64,000 nt of DNA from Lantana camara (taxonomy: Eukaryota; Streptophyta; Magnoliopsida; Lamiales; Verbenaceae), in NCBI GenBank assembly GCA_037501455.1, contig CM074861.1:97751001-97815000 (forward strand), given 5' to 3'. Of this stretch, positions 12,000 through 25,280 are shown piece by piece. The translations under genes and the position numbers were made by a program. Each line of letters begins with the position of its first letter. Position 1 is the stretch's first letter. The notes beneath the pieces are model-generated. The model saw only the letters and a list, made by a program, of their open reading frames with translations. It ran no database searches and was not told where the DNA came from.

Positions 12000-14318
12000 A
12001 TGGTCACCACCAGATCAGGTGCAATAGGGGCGGCGATGACCTCCCACACGGCGGCAATGACAACGCCTCACTCCCAGCTACTACTGGAGGCGCGCCACCA
12101 GCTGGAGGGGCCCCCTTCACGACGGAGCAAGTCACGCCCGCGATGGGGGTCAATGCGGAACAACCCGCCGCTACGGTGGCGGGAGGATTTGGGCTCCATA
12201 TTCCCCAGAATCAGCTCCACTCCACCCAAGTCCATCCAGGGGGATATTCCTTCATGATGCCTCCACCGGGTTACACATTAACCCCTTCCGCCATGCTACC
12301 TGCCGTCCAGCCATACCACACAGGGCAAATACAACTACCCATTGTTATCCCCAAAGAGATTGAGGGGGTAAAGTTACCCCATATGACGCCCAGGCAGTTG
12401 CAAGCTATATATACCCAATGCGAGGTTCAAGCTGCCCAGAACGCTTGGAAAAATTTCACCTCTACATACTTCCTTTCTGGGCAAGCCGCTCAGATTGCCC
12501 CTCCTATGGGAGGGTGGCAGGTCTACCCGTTCATGGCAGCCCAAGCAGTCTTGCAAGCCCGACCTCCACCTCCACCGATCAACGAGAAGGAAGTTCCCAC
12601 GAGGGAAAAACCGGAACGCCTGCAAGCTAGTAAGGGAAAGGAGCCTGTGGAAAGAATTGATGTCGATGACGAGGTTCACTCTCAAGCCTCGAAACAAGGA
12701 AGTAGAGCGAGAGAAGAAGATACCTCCTTGCGGCTGTGCAAGACCAGCTGCAGGGGTTGCAAGACATGGTGGGACAGCTCTCTCGAGCGCGGTCTCAAGC
12801 CCCCTATGATGGGGGCTAGAGAACCAATGCCAGAGACGCCCGCCACCGAGCCCGACAATAGCACGCTCCTCGACACCAGGAGGCAGAGGAAAATCTTGAA
12901 AAATATGGTCACGAGGCCATCCCTGGCGAGGGGCTCTCCCCTCGTTGAAGAAGTCTTGATGGCCCAAGCTGGGATGGGCAAAGTACCCACCCCCATCAAC
13001 CGCTATGATGGAACTACCGACCACGCAGAACATTTGGATCATTTTCTGCATCTCATGCACTTGTACGAGCACACTAGTCACTATTGGGCCAAAGTTTTCA
13101 TCACTTCCCTCGGTGGAATGGCCTAGGGCTGTCAATGGGTCGGATTTTAATCCGAATCCGGTCCGAATCCAATCCGAATTTTAGCATATTCGTCCGATAA
13201 AAATATCCGATGGATCATATCCGATTATAAATATTTGTTATCCGAAATAAATGGAGCGAATATGGATTTAAGGAATCCGATCCGTTAAGAATCCGAATCC
13301 GAATCCGATAATATATATAATATTTAATTAAATAAATTATTTACTAGTACATAATATTTAGTGAAATGATTAAAATTAAAATTTTCTCATATTTATCACT
13401 TTAAGCAATAATAAATTTTAATTTTTTTACTCTAAAAGTATATATTATCTTCTATTAATAAGTTTAAATTAACCTATTTTAAATAAATATAAACAAAACT
13501 ATCAAATAATCCATTAAAATAATAATTATTTATTTAATATTATTTAAATATATTTATTTTTTATATCAAATTCATTATTTAAAAAAATAGATTTTATTGC
13601 TAATCGGGTCGGATCCTTTATCGGATCTGATCCGGCCTGATTATGTATGGATTCAAAATAGGATTCGAATTCGGATCCGGTAATCGGATTCTCTTATCGA
13701 ATTCGGATATGGAATCTCCTGATCCGGTCCGAATCCGACCCGTTGACAGCCCTAGAATGGCCTAGGAGTGGTATAAGCGGTTTCCACCCCGCTCGATCCG
13801 GTCATACGAGGATCTCACCAATGCCTTCTTGAATCATTTCAACTCCTTGAAGGCCCCCGTCACTACGCCAACGACCCTTTACAACCTGGTCCAAGGTGAA
13901 CACGAGCCCCTCCGATCCTTCTTTGCTCGCTTTAACAAGAAGGTGCTATTGGTGGAGAGGCCCTCGATAGACTTTTTGATCCATGTCCTCTTCAAGGCTG
14001 TTAATCATAAACAGTATGTGAGTAAGAAGTTTACGGATGCCATTGTCAAGAAAAGGCCGGTATCGCTGATGGCCATGAGGGAGATCGCCGAGCCGTATTT
14101 CACGCTCGAGGACATGTATGGGTCCAAAGTTCCCCGATACCCAGCCAACAGAAGAACGAGCGGGGGTGAGATGAATCCCACACGGGAAGACGTAATCATC
14201 ACCTCTCCCTTGTAGACTCGAGCGCATCCCCCTCAACAGGCCCATCTCCGAGATCTACTCCCTCTCAGATAAGAAACTCTTCAAGCGTCCCTAAAAACTG
14301 AGAGAGACGGAGTCGCAT
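12000..14318 (+). pseudogene. gag: Gag of the Tat element (broken)
   Basis: The probable start is MVTTRSG at 12000, but that frame is lost within about 100 bp. The proline-rich remainder reads from a different frame up to 13126, so there is at least one frameshift. A hAT MITE interrupts the gene at 13124; past it the frame resumes with a TAG where Trp is expected, then EWYKRF. The capsid-type gag domain spans the junction and continues through SYEDLTNAF, GEHEPLRSFFARF and KRPVSLMAMREIAEPY to the stop at 14215. It would have formed the particle shell. Confidence 0.82.
13124..13754. mobile_element. hAT-type MITE inserted in Tat gag
   Basis: The terminal inverted repeats are TAGGGCTGTCAATGGGTCGG and its near-perfect reverse (CCGACCCGTTGACAGCCCTA), flanked by a perfect 8-bp duplication GAATGGCC (13116-13123 and 13755-13762). 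An 8-bp duplication is the hAT signature. Subterminal regions are packed with TCCGAATCCG and CCGATCC words. The 631-bp element has no ORF. A larger relative lies at 58780. Confidence 0.88.
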
Positions 14319-15222
14319 AAGCGCTCAGGAAAATATTGTGCTTTCCACAAGCAGAAAGGGCACGACACTGATGAGTGCCACCAGCTGGAGAATGAAATAC
14401 AAAGGCTTATTGCCGGGGGCCACCTGAAGGAATTTGTAAAGGTTTTAGAGCATTATGGCGAACGCTATAACGAGCTTACTAGGGAGAGAAGGAGGAGCCC
14501 GTCGCGCTCAAGGAGCCCGAGAGGGCGAGGCCTGGAGAGCAGCACCCAAGGCAAGCAAAAAAAGTATGAGCAAAAGAACGCTCCATTTGCGGTCATTCAC
14601 ATGATCGCTGGGGGCTCCTCAGGAGGGGATTCTAATGCCTCGCGTCGCCGCTATGTTAGAAGCTATGATCAACGCCCCTCGATGACCAAACAAGTTTATG
14701 CCATCAAGAAAGCAAGCGCCAACAACCCCAAGGAGAATGAAGTAATATGGTTCAGTGATAGGAATTTAGAGCACATTGTAACACCCCATGGGGCTAGTGA
14801 AACCTCTGATTGCCCCATGGTGGTTAGCCTAGATGTCCACAATCACGTTGTAAAGAGGGTTTTGGTTGATAGTGGAAGCTCCGTTAATGTTCTCCCTTAC
14901 ACCACTTTCCAGAAAATAAACATCACCAATATTCCCCTCGAGCCCCTCAAAACAGCCCTCATTGGCTTTGGGGGCTCCGAGGTTGTCCCTCGTGGACAAA
15001 TTCGCTTGGCCACCTCCTTCAGTCGCGCCCCACAGCAAAAGACGCTCATGGTAACCTATGCGGTGGTAGAAATTGAGATCCCTTACTACATCATAATCGG
15101 GCGACCTGCCCTCGTTGATTTCAAGGCGATCATCTCTACCTACCACCAGAAGATCAAATTCCCTACTCTCGAGGGTGTTGACGAGGTTCTATGCAATGTC
15201 AAAGAAGCATGGGAATGCTACA
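14319..15222 (+). pseudogene. Tat gag zinc-knuckle region and aspartic protease
   Basis: In one frame, YCAFHKQKGHDTDEC (near 14334) is the Tat-type zinc-knuckle-like motif, followed by an Arg/Ser-rich stretch and then the protease. The protease signature LVDSGSSVNVLPY lies near 14863-14900 and the IIIGRP flap-side motif near 15090. The protease would cleave the polyprotein during particle maturation. The frame is cut after GCTACA by a solo LTR and resumes at 18112 without loss once one copy of the CTACA duplication is removed. Confidence 0.82.
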
Positions 15223-18107
15223 TGTAACAGCCCAAACCCTAATTCTCATGATAACTCCCGTAATAACCAAAATCGGCCAAAAGCCCTACTTAACTCTAAA
15301 TTTAGAGATTTCCGAATATCAACATTTTTCCTAATCAATATTATAGTCAAAACGATCCTTGAATTATTTTGTGAATTTTCATGCATTTACCAAAACTTGA
15401 TTCCAACCGTAGCATATTTTATAAATATTTTCCTTTTTTAAAAATTTTCATTTTATTATAAACAATTAGCTTTCATTCGATATTCAAAATTATACTTGAA
15501 ACGTTTCTTGAAATTTTCTCCAACTATGATAATTTTTCTCAACCTTTAAACTTATCATAGCTTCGTTTATATAATTTATCATGATTTTTATCATCTTTAA
15601 CATTTATAATTTGTAAACGAAAAACCTAAACGTTCCACATTTATAATCATAACGAAGCTTATTTTTCACTCATTCTTTCATTATTTTTACCACTTCAAGT
15701 TCTCGTCTCTCGACTCTTGAATAAATTTCACATTAATTTATATTTATTTTTATTTACCATGACATCATTCATGACGTCACTTTCCTAAAATAGCATTTCT
15801 AAAAATAGAAAGTTTAGAGATGTGAATTTAACTCTTCCACATCTCTTACAAGAATTCCATACAATTGTGCAATTTATAATTCTTCCACATTTCCTACAAG
15901 ATACCATATACTTGTATGAATTAGAAATATTCCACATTTCTTACTAAAATACCATACAAATATGTGGGTTAGAAATCTTCCACATCTCTCATAAATTTTT
16001 AGAAATTGCTATAAGACCCCTTATTCCTACCTATAAATACCCTTCATATGAACCATTTCTAACTCACAAAATCAACACAAATCACTCTCCCTCTCTTCCA
16101 TTTCCTCACGCTAACCCCCCTTTTTTCAAGAGACAAAAAGGTTAGTTTTTGTGCTTTAATTTATGCTTTAGTTTATGCTTTATTTTACATTTAAATTATG
16201 CAATTTAATTTATATTTTATATGTTTTTAATTATGTTAGAAATTGATGTTAGAAAATTATGCTTTAGGAATTTAATTTCACGAAATAAAGTTAGAAATTT
16301 AAATTAGGAAATACATGTTTATTATATGAATTTATTTAAATACGTATTTGAATATTCATAATCATGTTCTTGAATGTTAGAACAAATGCATGTTTAGAGA
16401 ATTTAATTGTGAATTATTTTTCATGAGAAATTTATATATTTTGCTACATTATGTCTCAAATCTTATGTTATGAACATGAATATAATCTAGCATGTTTGAT
16501 ATGTCCTATGAATATTCAAATAGACTTAAGAACATGTTCTTGATGTTCTTGAAGTGTGTGTGTACCGTGTGTGCCTAGTGTGTGTAAGTATGTGTTCGAT
16601 TTTGTGTTTAAAAGTGTTTAATCCCCTATGGTTAAATAGTAATCATTTTTCAATAGTAACTTTGACTTTTAATTTCAAATGAAAACTTTGACTCATAAAA
16701 TCTTGTAGAGATTTCAAATATTAACATAAAATAATATTTTGGATTTTTAGAAAGAACTTTTATCTAGAATTTCCAAAAATGGGGATTAAATAACAATTTC
16801 CAAAATATAATTCTAGCTTATTAAAATTTCTTGTGCATTGTTTATTTGAGTATTAAGACTTAGTCCTAAACCGGTAGTAGTACTTTCAGGCGAGGATATA
16901 ATTGAACAGTGGAATCCCAAGGATTTTATCTAGACCGTCAAGACACTCTGTGAGGGTTAAAATGTTTTCAACTGGAATCATGCCTATACATACGTATCTA
17001 TATAAAAACTATTTTCAAGCCTACCTACTATTTTGATTTATTACCCTATATACATATTACTTTACTACCCTATCCCTCTTAAGGGAAAAATACTTTCATG
17101 CCGGAATCAACGTTTTACTAGAACATTATATAATTTAAGTCCACTTTATCAAAACATTGATTCCGGGTTATGCAAGAAAAATATTGTTCTTGATTCATGT
17201 TACGGGCCCCGGCTGTATCCGTAGCGAGCAATTACCCGGAAGGTATCGGGCCGAGGGTATTGTTAGTGCTGCGGACTGCCACCTCTTGGTAGTGGTCTAA
17301 CTGGAGGTTAGTTACTCCATGCCAAGGGATGAGGGAGAGATAGCTGCCTCCCGAATCGTGTTCATGGTCTCTAGGGTTGGCTCCCCTATTGACACCAAGG
17401 AGTAGCGGTGGTATTATCGTATTGAGTTTTATTGAAGTATCGGCACCATGTACAGTGCCAGTACTGTTTTACCATTTATTTAAGGAGTTAAGGATGGAGA
17501 GGCCTAGCTTGCGGGCACTAAAGTTCTTGTTACAGACGGTTCATATTTCTACAAAGATTCCAAATTACCCCTATCCCTATTTTAACAATTATTATGAACC
17601 GTTTCCTATTTGCTATATCCTATTGCTATTATTTTAGATCAAGATCTTCTTGATCATATAAATATATATACATATACATATATCAATAAGTTATTATACC
17701 CCCTTCGCTTAGTCACTTTGACTAACTACTCTCCTACTTTAAAATGCATGATTTCAGGAATCCACGGAACGACGCCTTAGAGGTATCTTGAAGCTTTAAG
17801 GTGTCATATCTTAGTCAATCAGGATTATATTAAGAGTGCATGCACATATTTTAATAAGCACTCTCGTGTTGGCCTCAGACTTATCACTGTAAATATCTTA
17901 CTTCTTAACTTAATAATATAAATTTTTCGTTCGGCTTGAGATATCACATCCTTCTATTTTAAGTTGTCTAGTTTTTGCTACACTTTAAATTCCATGTTTC
18001 AGTATTGCATAGCCTTGTCCGTTAGCCGAAGTATTTCTCGAGAACTAGGACTTACATCCACTCGGGAAGTGCTACGGTGCGGGGTTGTAGCGTTAGGGGG
18101 CGCTACA
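15223..18107 (+). mobile_element. Solo LTR (2885 bp), TGTAACAGCCC family
   Basis: It begins TGTAACAGCCC and ends GGGCGCTACA, with a perfect 5-bp duplication CTACA (15218-15222 and 18108-18112). There is no internal region, so it is what remains after recombination between two LTRs. A TATA box at 16032-16040 (TATAAATAC) points to plus orientation. Small ORFs inside show no known domain. Confidence 0.85.
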
Positions 18108-18704
18108 CTACATGTTGTCCCTAAAAAAACCTAAAGCTGAAAAGATGTTTCAGATTGGGTCCACCAAAAGGTCAGTAGATTTTTCCAACTTAAATGAAGA
18201 TGGTCCCGTACGAAAAAGAGCCAAGTTGAATAAGAAAAAAAACAAGAAGAAGGATCCTAACTCTGAGGGGGAAGCGGACGAAGGCGAAAGAGAGAGCGCT
18301 GATAATCGCTTAACTGGAAAGAAAAGAGCGCTCGAAATCCCTCGCCCAGAAGTGCTAATTGAGCCCACGGAGAAATTTCTAACCATCGAATTAGAACCCA
18401 GCAACAAAGATAAAACCACCCAAATTGGCTCTAGTCTCTCGGGACCCTCGCAGATCATGATGATTGATTTCTTGAGGGAAAACATTGATGTCTTTGCTTG
18501 GAAAGCTTCTGATCTCACATAAATTGATCCAAGCGTCATAGTCCACAGGCTCAACGTGGACCCCGCTTTCAAGCCAATCAAACAGAAGAAGAGAAATGCC
18601 CATAGATTTCGAAAGAAGGTTATTGAGGAGGAAGTAAACAAACTCCTCGAGGCCCAATATATTGAGCCCATATTATACCCAGAATGGCTTTGCAACGTTG
18701 TCCT
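18108..18704 (+). pseudogene. Tat pol: protease-RT linker and RT N-terminus
   Basis: The frame continues from the protease: a Lys-rich linker, then VLIEPTEKFLTIELEP and the MMIDFLRENIDVFAWKASD block typical of the Tat pol linker. A TAA at 18520 interrupts it. The RT N-terminal part follows: HRLNVDPAFKPIKQKKR, the EEVNKLLEAQYIEPI block and PEWLCNVVLV. A solo LTR interrupts it at VVLV; RT resumes at 20991 with PKSANKWRMC. Confidence 0.82.
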
Positions 18705-20985
18705 TGTTGGGTGTGGCGGGCCCGAAGCACAGTGATGGTATAGCGTAATATTCAAAAAAATTCGCCATAACCTCGTTATCAAAATATTTCCAAAATATTT
18801 TAATAAAGCAGCGGAATAAATCGGGCAGCATAACTCTAATATATACAGGCATTGATAACATAATTTTAAATCATCCAGCATATGATCACAATATGCAAAT
18901 AATAATTTGGGCAGCACAACGGTATTACCGTACTGCAAAATTGGCTATCAACGGCACTTTTCCAGCACCTTGATATTTTCTCGTTAAACCGGCAGAGCTT
19001 CCCCGCAATATCCCCGATTAAGAAAATTGGAGTGTGGGCTCCGGCAGTATTTCGCTAAATCCTTTGAGAAAATATTTTTCTAGAAAAACCCTTTTTTCTA
19101 AAACTAGAAAATCCCTATTTTCTATTAATTAAGTGGACTATATATTAATTGTATAACCACCTAATTAATTAATTAATTAATCCTTAATTAAGGATTAATT
19201 AACTTAATTAGAGAGAGAGCCGTGAGGGCAATGAAATCTGCCAAGAGAAGCAAATTTTTGGATTTCAAAATCTAATAATGAAATGAATGGGAGGCAGCCC
19301 TATTTATAGCCAAGTTTTCAAGGGTAAAAACGTACAAAAACAAACATTTGCCGTGCACTCCAAGTTCGGATGGCAAATCCGATCACGCCACGCAGGAGCT
19401 TGCACCGCCACGAGCACGGCGGCATGAAGCACGCTCCAATCGGAGTTGGCACGCGCCCGCACGCGCCGCCCAAGTGGCGGCTGTGTGCTTGGCGCGTGTG
19501 AGAGGCATGCCTGCGCGAACAGCTGCCACGTGGCAGACCGTTCCGGTCCGACCGGCGGTTCGCGGTTCAGACCGGTTCAGGGGTGAACCGGTCGGTTTAG
19601 CTTGGGCTCCAGCAACGCCACGTGTCGGAATCTAATTCGTCCACGTGTCCGGGTCGGGCAAACCGTGACCCGACCCTATCCGAAGACCCGACCCGCTGAC
19701 CCGTTTCTTTGACCCGCGCGAGAGCCAATCTGGGCTGTTCCTCCGCGATGATGCGGACGGATCCCAACCGTCCACGTGTCTCGCCATTTGGCGCCCAGTC
19801 AGCGCCACCCGGTGCTGACCCGCTGACGTGGCATGACACGTCAGCTGCCACGTCAGAAAAAAAACCTTTTTTTTTTTTTTTTTGAAAAATTTTATTTTCT
19901 CCAAAATAAAATTTGGACATTTCCAACTCTTTGGAATTTAATTTATTTTCTCAAAATAAAATACTTGGCTATTTTCAAATACTTTGAAACATCATTTCTC
20001 TCTCTCGTTTTAATATTTTCTCTTTGATCTTCGTTGGGGCTTGTGGGGGGACCTGCAGGACTAATTAATCTTAGCTCCAAACGTGTTAATCTATTATCAT
20101 CCCATGACAATAATTGATTACCGTTTAACAATATTTAATTCCACTAAATAAATATTGTTGAACTCTAAAATTAATTAAATTATTCACGAATTTCTCGATC
20201 TAGAATAATTTTGCATTTTATTCCTCTGTACAGATACCCATGAAAAATAAATCAATACTACTATCATTTATTTTTCACTTCCAATCTGAAATTTCTTGAT
20301 TCGCCTTAAGTCCAAATTTCCTGTATGTGAAACACATTCAACATACAACTTCGGTGACGAACACACGAAGTACTTTGGCCAAAGTTTTATTTGAACTTTT
20401 TGCAAATCTATTTCAGGGATATCTTTAACCTTCCAGCAAGGCTACAGATTCCTCGATCAATATTTCTCTTTAGCACATTTCATGCAATCACCGAACGTAA
20501 CAAAGTATTTTGGCCACCCGTTACCGAGACCTCACTTCTGAGTACATCACAGTGATTAACACTACATGCCTAAAGTAGAAACATCGCCAGGATTAAGAGT
20601 CTAATGCTTTCAAGATTTTATTCATTTTAGATAGCAGCATAAAATGAACGATCTCAGTGGTCCAGTTCGATGTTTCCAATCTCATTGAAAATCATCAATG
20701 TGTTATAATTGGAAACTCCATTTCCCTATGACGAAAGACTAATCATCTTATATAACACATTGTAGTCTCGATAAGAACATCTTCTTATCATACTGACTAG
20801 AACTTTAATGACACGTGACTTCTGGTATTTAAAATCTTTTCCAATGAAACACATTTCATATAAAAATACCATCACACGTCATTAATTATTAAATTTGTAA
20901 AATACTCATAACTTGCTTTAATTTCAGTTTTATTAATCCAAAATATTTACAATATAATTGGATTTTCAGGGCATTAATCCCAACA
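18705..20985 (-). mobile_element. Solo LTR (2281 bp), TGTTGGG...CCCAACA
   Basis: Ends are TGTTGGGTGTGG and ATTAATCCCAACA; flanks are GTCCT (18700-18704) and ATCCT (20986-20990), a duplication with one change. A TATA box on the minus strand (GCTATAAATA, 19301-19310) suggests minus orientation, so the LTR begins TGTTGGGATTAATGCCC. A GC-rich stretch (19350-19860) contains repeated ACGTGTC and GACCCG words. It sits exactly inside the RT coding sequence. Confidence 0.8.
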
Positions 20986-22077
20986 ATCCTAGTACCCAAG
21001 AGCGCTAACAAATGGAGGATGTGCAATGATTTCACAGATTTCAATAAAGCTTGTCCTAAAGACCCTTATCCTCTGCCCAGATTTGATCAATTTATTGATT
21101 CAACCGCAGGCCGTGAGCTCATGAGCATGATGGATGCCTTCCAAGGGTATTACCAAATCTTCATGACACCCGAGGATCGGCCCAAAACTTCATTTGTGGT
21201 CCATATGGGTGTCTATTGCTTCTTAGTCATGCCCTTTGGGCTCAAGAATGTAGGTCCTACGTACCAGCGCCTCATTAACCAGATGATTGAAAAGGAAATT
21301 AGAGGATCGATGGAGGTCTATGTAGACAATATGAAAGTTAAGAGCGAGTGCCAATCCTCCCATCTGGAAGATTTGAGGCGCACGTTTGACATATTATGCC
21401 AAAATGACATGAAGTTGAATCAATCTAAGTGTACGTTTGGGGTACGGGAAGGAAAATTCTTGGGCTATATGGTTAGCCAGCGTGGGATTGAAGCTAATCC
21501 AGAGAAGATCAAGGCCATCCTGGATATTCCATCCCCTCGTAATGTCAGAGAGGTCCAAGTCTTGGTAGGGAAAATCATCTCTTTGAACGGGTTCATTTCC
21601 CGCTCTGCCGACAGGAATCTACCCTTCTTCAAAATTCTTCGCAATGCTCGAAATTTCGCTTGGACTGAAAAATGCAAAAAAACATTATTGGACATGAAGG
21701 CCTACCTCTCGTGCGCCCGGCTTCTGACAAAACCAGTGGAGGGCGGTAGCTTGTTTATATATCTTTCAGTTTCATCAGAAGCTACGAGCGCGGTCTTGGT
21801 AACCGTGCGTGAGCGCAAGCATTTACCTGTTTATTATCTGAGCAAGACGTTGCAGGGTGCGGAGAAGAAATATTTGGAGATCGAAAAGTTTGCTTTTGCT
21901 CTTATGAATGCTTCACGGAGGCTGAGGCCATATTTTCAAGCACATTCAATCACTGTCCCTATAGATCAACTGCAAAGGTAAGTATTGTTCAAACCGGACG
22001 TCTCTGGGAGGTTAATAAAATGGGCTATTGAACTGAGCCAGTTTGACATCCGTTTCGAACCCAGAACAGCTATATAA
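20986..22077 (+). pseudogene. Tat reverse transcriptase and RNase H
   Basis: The open frame 21019-21981 carries DFNKACPKDPYPLP, MDAFQGYYQI, the PEDRPKTSFV block and LVMPFGLKN, then the active-site box, which reads YVDN instead of YVDD (Asn codon at 21328-21330). Losing the second Asp would abolish polymerisation. The connection and RNase H follow: YLSVSSEATSAVL, the HLPVYYLSKTL block and EIEKFAFALMNASRRLRPYF. A TAA ends the frame at 21979-21981 and another stop lies near 22076. The enzyme would have copied element RNA into DNA in the particle. Confidence 0.88.
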
Positions 22078-22640
22078 GTGCAGGTGGTCGTGGACTTGTT
22101 GGTTGAGCATTTTGGATTGGAGTCTGCCACTCTTGAAAACAACGGTCTTTGGGTCCTGCACACAGATGGTTCCTCGACCTCTTGGGGGAGGGGGACAGGA
22201 GTAACCCTTAGAGACCCCAATGGAATTGAAATAGATTTTGCAATCAGATTGGATTTTCAAGTTACAAATAACGAGGCAGAGTACGAGGCTCTCATTCAAG
22301 GGTTGAAGATTGCTTTTCAAAATGGCCTCTAGGATCACGGCTTATGTTGATTCACAACTGATCTCAAGTCAGATTGGAGGAACTTACGAGGCTCGAGAAA
22401 CCACCATGGTACAGTACTTGGTAAAGGCGAAAGAAATAATTGGTAAGTTCAAGGAATTCCACTTACTCCAGGTTCCACGACCAGAGAACGAGCGCGCTGA
22501 CGCTCTTTCCAAATTTTCCTCCGCCCTCGAAGGGTCATGTGGGCGTTCTATTACATTTTTAAGAGTGGAGGAACCATTGATAAGGGAAAAGGTACTTACT
22601 CGAGCGGTAGCTATGATCGATCCCCAGGAACCGTGCTGAC
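22078..22640 (+). pseudogene. Second (archaeal-type) RNase H of the Tat element
   Basis: LHTDGSSTSWGRGTGVTL (from about 22155), then NNEAEYEALIQGLKIA, is the extra RNase H domain of Tat-lineage elements, additional to the one fused to RT. The TAG at 22330 ends that frame; the rest (ITAYVDSQLISSQ, then the ENERADALSKF block) lies in another frame, so one frameshift is present. It would help remove RNA from RNA-DNA hybrids. Confidence 0.78.
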
Positions 22641-22779
22641 TTGATGACATCATCAGGTTTCTTAAAGATGGTGCTTGCCCCACCGACAAAGTGGAGGCGC
22701 AAAAGATTAGGAACAAGGCCCCTCACTTCTCCTTGGATCCCGCGAGGAGGCTCTTTAAGAAATCTTACCACGGCTCTCC

Positions 22780-23361
22780 AATGAGATGCTTAAGACCCTC
22801 ATAAGCCAAAGAGACCCTCGAGTATGTCCATCAATGGAGTTGCGAAAATCACTCTGGGGGGCGTATTCTTGCCAAAAAGATATTGAAAAGTGGATTTTAT
22901 TGGCCCTCGGTTCTCTAAGACGCCATTGCTTTCTGCAGAAAGTGCCCTAAGTGTCAGTTTCACTCTAACATCCCCCAATTACCGGCGGCTCAGATGATCC
23001 CTATAGATGTATCATGGCCCTTTGATCAGTGGGGCATTGATATTGTGGGACCATTACCGGTAGCAGTCGGACAGAAGAAGTTCGTCATCCTGGATGTGGA
23101 TTACTTTACAAAGTGGGCTGAGGCCGAAGCCGTAGCCAAAATCACTTTTCGAGTGGTGAAAAACTTCATCTGGAAGAACATCATTTGTAGATACAGTATC
23201 CCGAGGGTGCTAATTTCAGACAATGGATCCCAATTCATTGTAGCAGACACTCGGGAATGGTGTTCAGAGTTGGGCATCGAACAACGCTTTACTTCTGTGG
23301 GACACCCTCAGGCCAACGGTCAAGCAGAGGTTACAAACAGGATCATTTTGCAGCACTTAAA
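22780..23361 (+). pseudogene. Tat integrase: zinc finger and catalytic core
   Basis: An HHCC zinc-finger region (EYVHQWSCENHSGG to CRKCPKCQFH, about 22820-22965) is broken by a TAA near 22917. The core follows in the frame opening at 22994. First Asp is in WGIDIVGPLP, second in LISDNGSQF, and Glu in HPQANGQAEVTNR, so the DDE triad is present. The frame is cut at IILQHLK by a solo LTR; the C-terminal domain resumes at 25281. Integrase would insert the cDNA into the genome. Confidence 0.85.
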
Positions 23362-25280
23362 TGTTAGGAATGGTGCCCTAGAAAGCCGATTGAATATCCG
23401 CTTTGTACTTTTCCTTATTGTAATCACAGACAATCTTTGAATGAAATAACGAATTGAGGGAACACTTCTTTATATGCTCTTGTTTGGTATGCGTTTACTT
23501 TATCTGTGCATGTATGAGAACTCCCCTAATCCTGATGACTTTATGACTCTACTATTTAGGTAAAATGGTTCATGAAGCGAGCCCTATATCACATAAGTCA
23601 TGATTAGTAAAATACTCCAAGCCGATGAGTCCTACCGACAGTGGGAGTGTCAACCTGACTCCTCTAAGGCTTGCTTGTGGGATCACGCCCTTAAGAAGGA
23701 CCACCTTGTTTCATGGAGGTGCAAAGTGTATAGTTGATACGTGCGTGATACATGAGGGTGCTTACTTTAATAAGTAAGTTCACTGAGGTGCCCCGTGTGA
23801 GAACATTCCTAAATGGGAAAGGAAGTTTCTATTTCAGGAAATGGAAACTTCCAGATTAGGAAATATCTCACGAGTCGTTGATGTGATTAATTGATCCTTA
23901 GACTTGAGGTTCCATGTCACTTTATGAGTTAACTCTGTAGTCTTAGGTATAAGCTTTGAAGGGTGTCGCCTTAGACAACTGATTCAAGGCTTATGCTGGG
24001 GCTGCACAAGTGATTCATGAAAGTGAATGAGAATCAAGAAAGGACCTACACTTGCATTTGCAAGGCGATCTCTTATTGTGTAAGTCATTCATATGCCATA
24101 TGGAGTCCTTGGCCAAGGCAGTAGATCAAGACATCAAGAAAAGGGTTTTTTGGAGTGAGATCAAATGGATATGAAATGCACTTAGCTTTAAGACCGGATT
24201 ATTAGGGTTCTGATTATTCCCTTACCCTAGATCATGGTTGAGAGATAGAACGTAGGAGGATTGTATCTCACAATGAATCAATGACTTAAAGGTTCTGTCT
24301 AATCCGAACATTCCAATTCAGCTAGGGGTTAAACACCTGTTGCTAGACTATGGTCGTTTAATCTGTGGACTGATTAATTAATTAGTGAATTAATTAATTA
24401 AGGTCACTGCTAATTGAATTGAGAACCTAGAGGGTCACACACAACAACTTGGTTACATGAGTTAAGGCTTGAAAATGATTAAACGAGTTAATCGGACCTA
24501 GAGGGTTCCACACGTGTGAAACCACACGTGTGGGTCACGGGACTGGACACGTGATTATTTAATTATATGTTAAATAATTAATGTGATTAATTATTTAATA
24601 GACTTTGGTTTAATTTTGAATTAAAAAGAAAGTCTTATTTTGGAGAAAAATAATCTAGTTAATTAATTACGAATTAATTAATTAGATAAAATAAGTTATT
24701 TATTTTAAATAAATAAAGTATAAAATTATCCAAAAATAGTTTGGATATTTTAGCTCTCTTGAAAGTTGATTTGAATTTGAATTTGAATTCAAAGTCAAAG
24801 TCAAAATTACTTGATGATCAAGTAATAGGAGAGATGGACCAAATCCTTAGTCCATAAGGACTAGGAATTTCGGCCACTCCCCTCCTATATATATAGGGGA
24901 GCTCGAGCTCCCCTTAGAGAGTAATTGACAATTCTTTTGGTTCATGTGTTGAACACCATTCTTTCTCCAAGATAAATTAAACCCTAGGTTAAGCCTAAAC
25001 ACTAACTAGAGAACTAGCATCCTTTAGTTAGATTGTAGTCAAGTTGGTGGACTTTCTCTAGAGAGCTTCAAGTTAGAAGTTTGAAGATTCGAGTTTTACC
25101 AAGGAGAGGGGATCAAGCCGCGAGAAGAGCGTTCTTGGGTGGCTTGAAACGCTTCAAGAAAGTTAATTAAGAAAGTAAGTTTCTAATCCCTACGAATTTG
25201 GTTACACGATTGCGAGTCCAAGATCCTTTTGTTGGAAAATTTTTAAATTTCCGCTGCTTTCTGATTCCTGTTTTCCAACA
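23362..25280 (+). mobile_element. Solo LTR (1919 bp), copia-B family
   Basis: It begins TGTTAGGAATGGTGCCC and ends GTTTTCCAACA, with a perfect duplication TTAAA (23357-23361 and 25281-25285). It is closely similar along its length to the LTRs of copia B in the opposite orientation, so the same family inserted here and then lost its body by LTR recombination. A TATATATA box lies near 24885-24895, and ACGTG words at 24509-24553. Confidence 0.88.

Noticed and set aside
12374..13135. 253-codon minus-strand ORF opposite Tat gag
   Set aside because: Shadow of the GC-rich gag frame; it does not match the antisense gene and spans into a MITE.
18150..18938. 262-codon minus-strand ORF
   Set aside because: It crosses the junction between pol and a solo LTR, so it is not a real gene.
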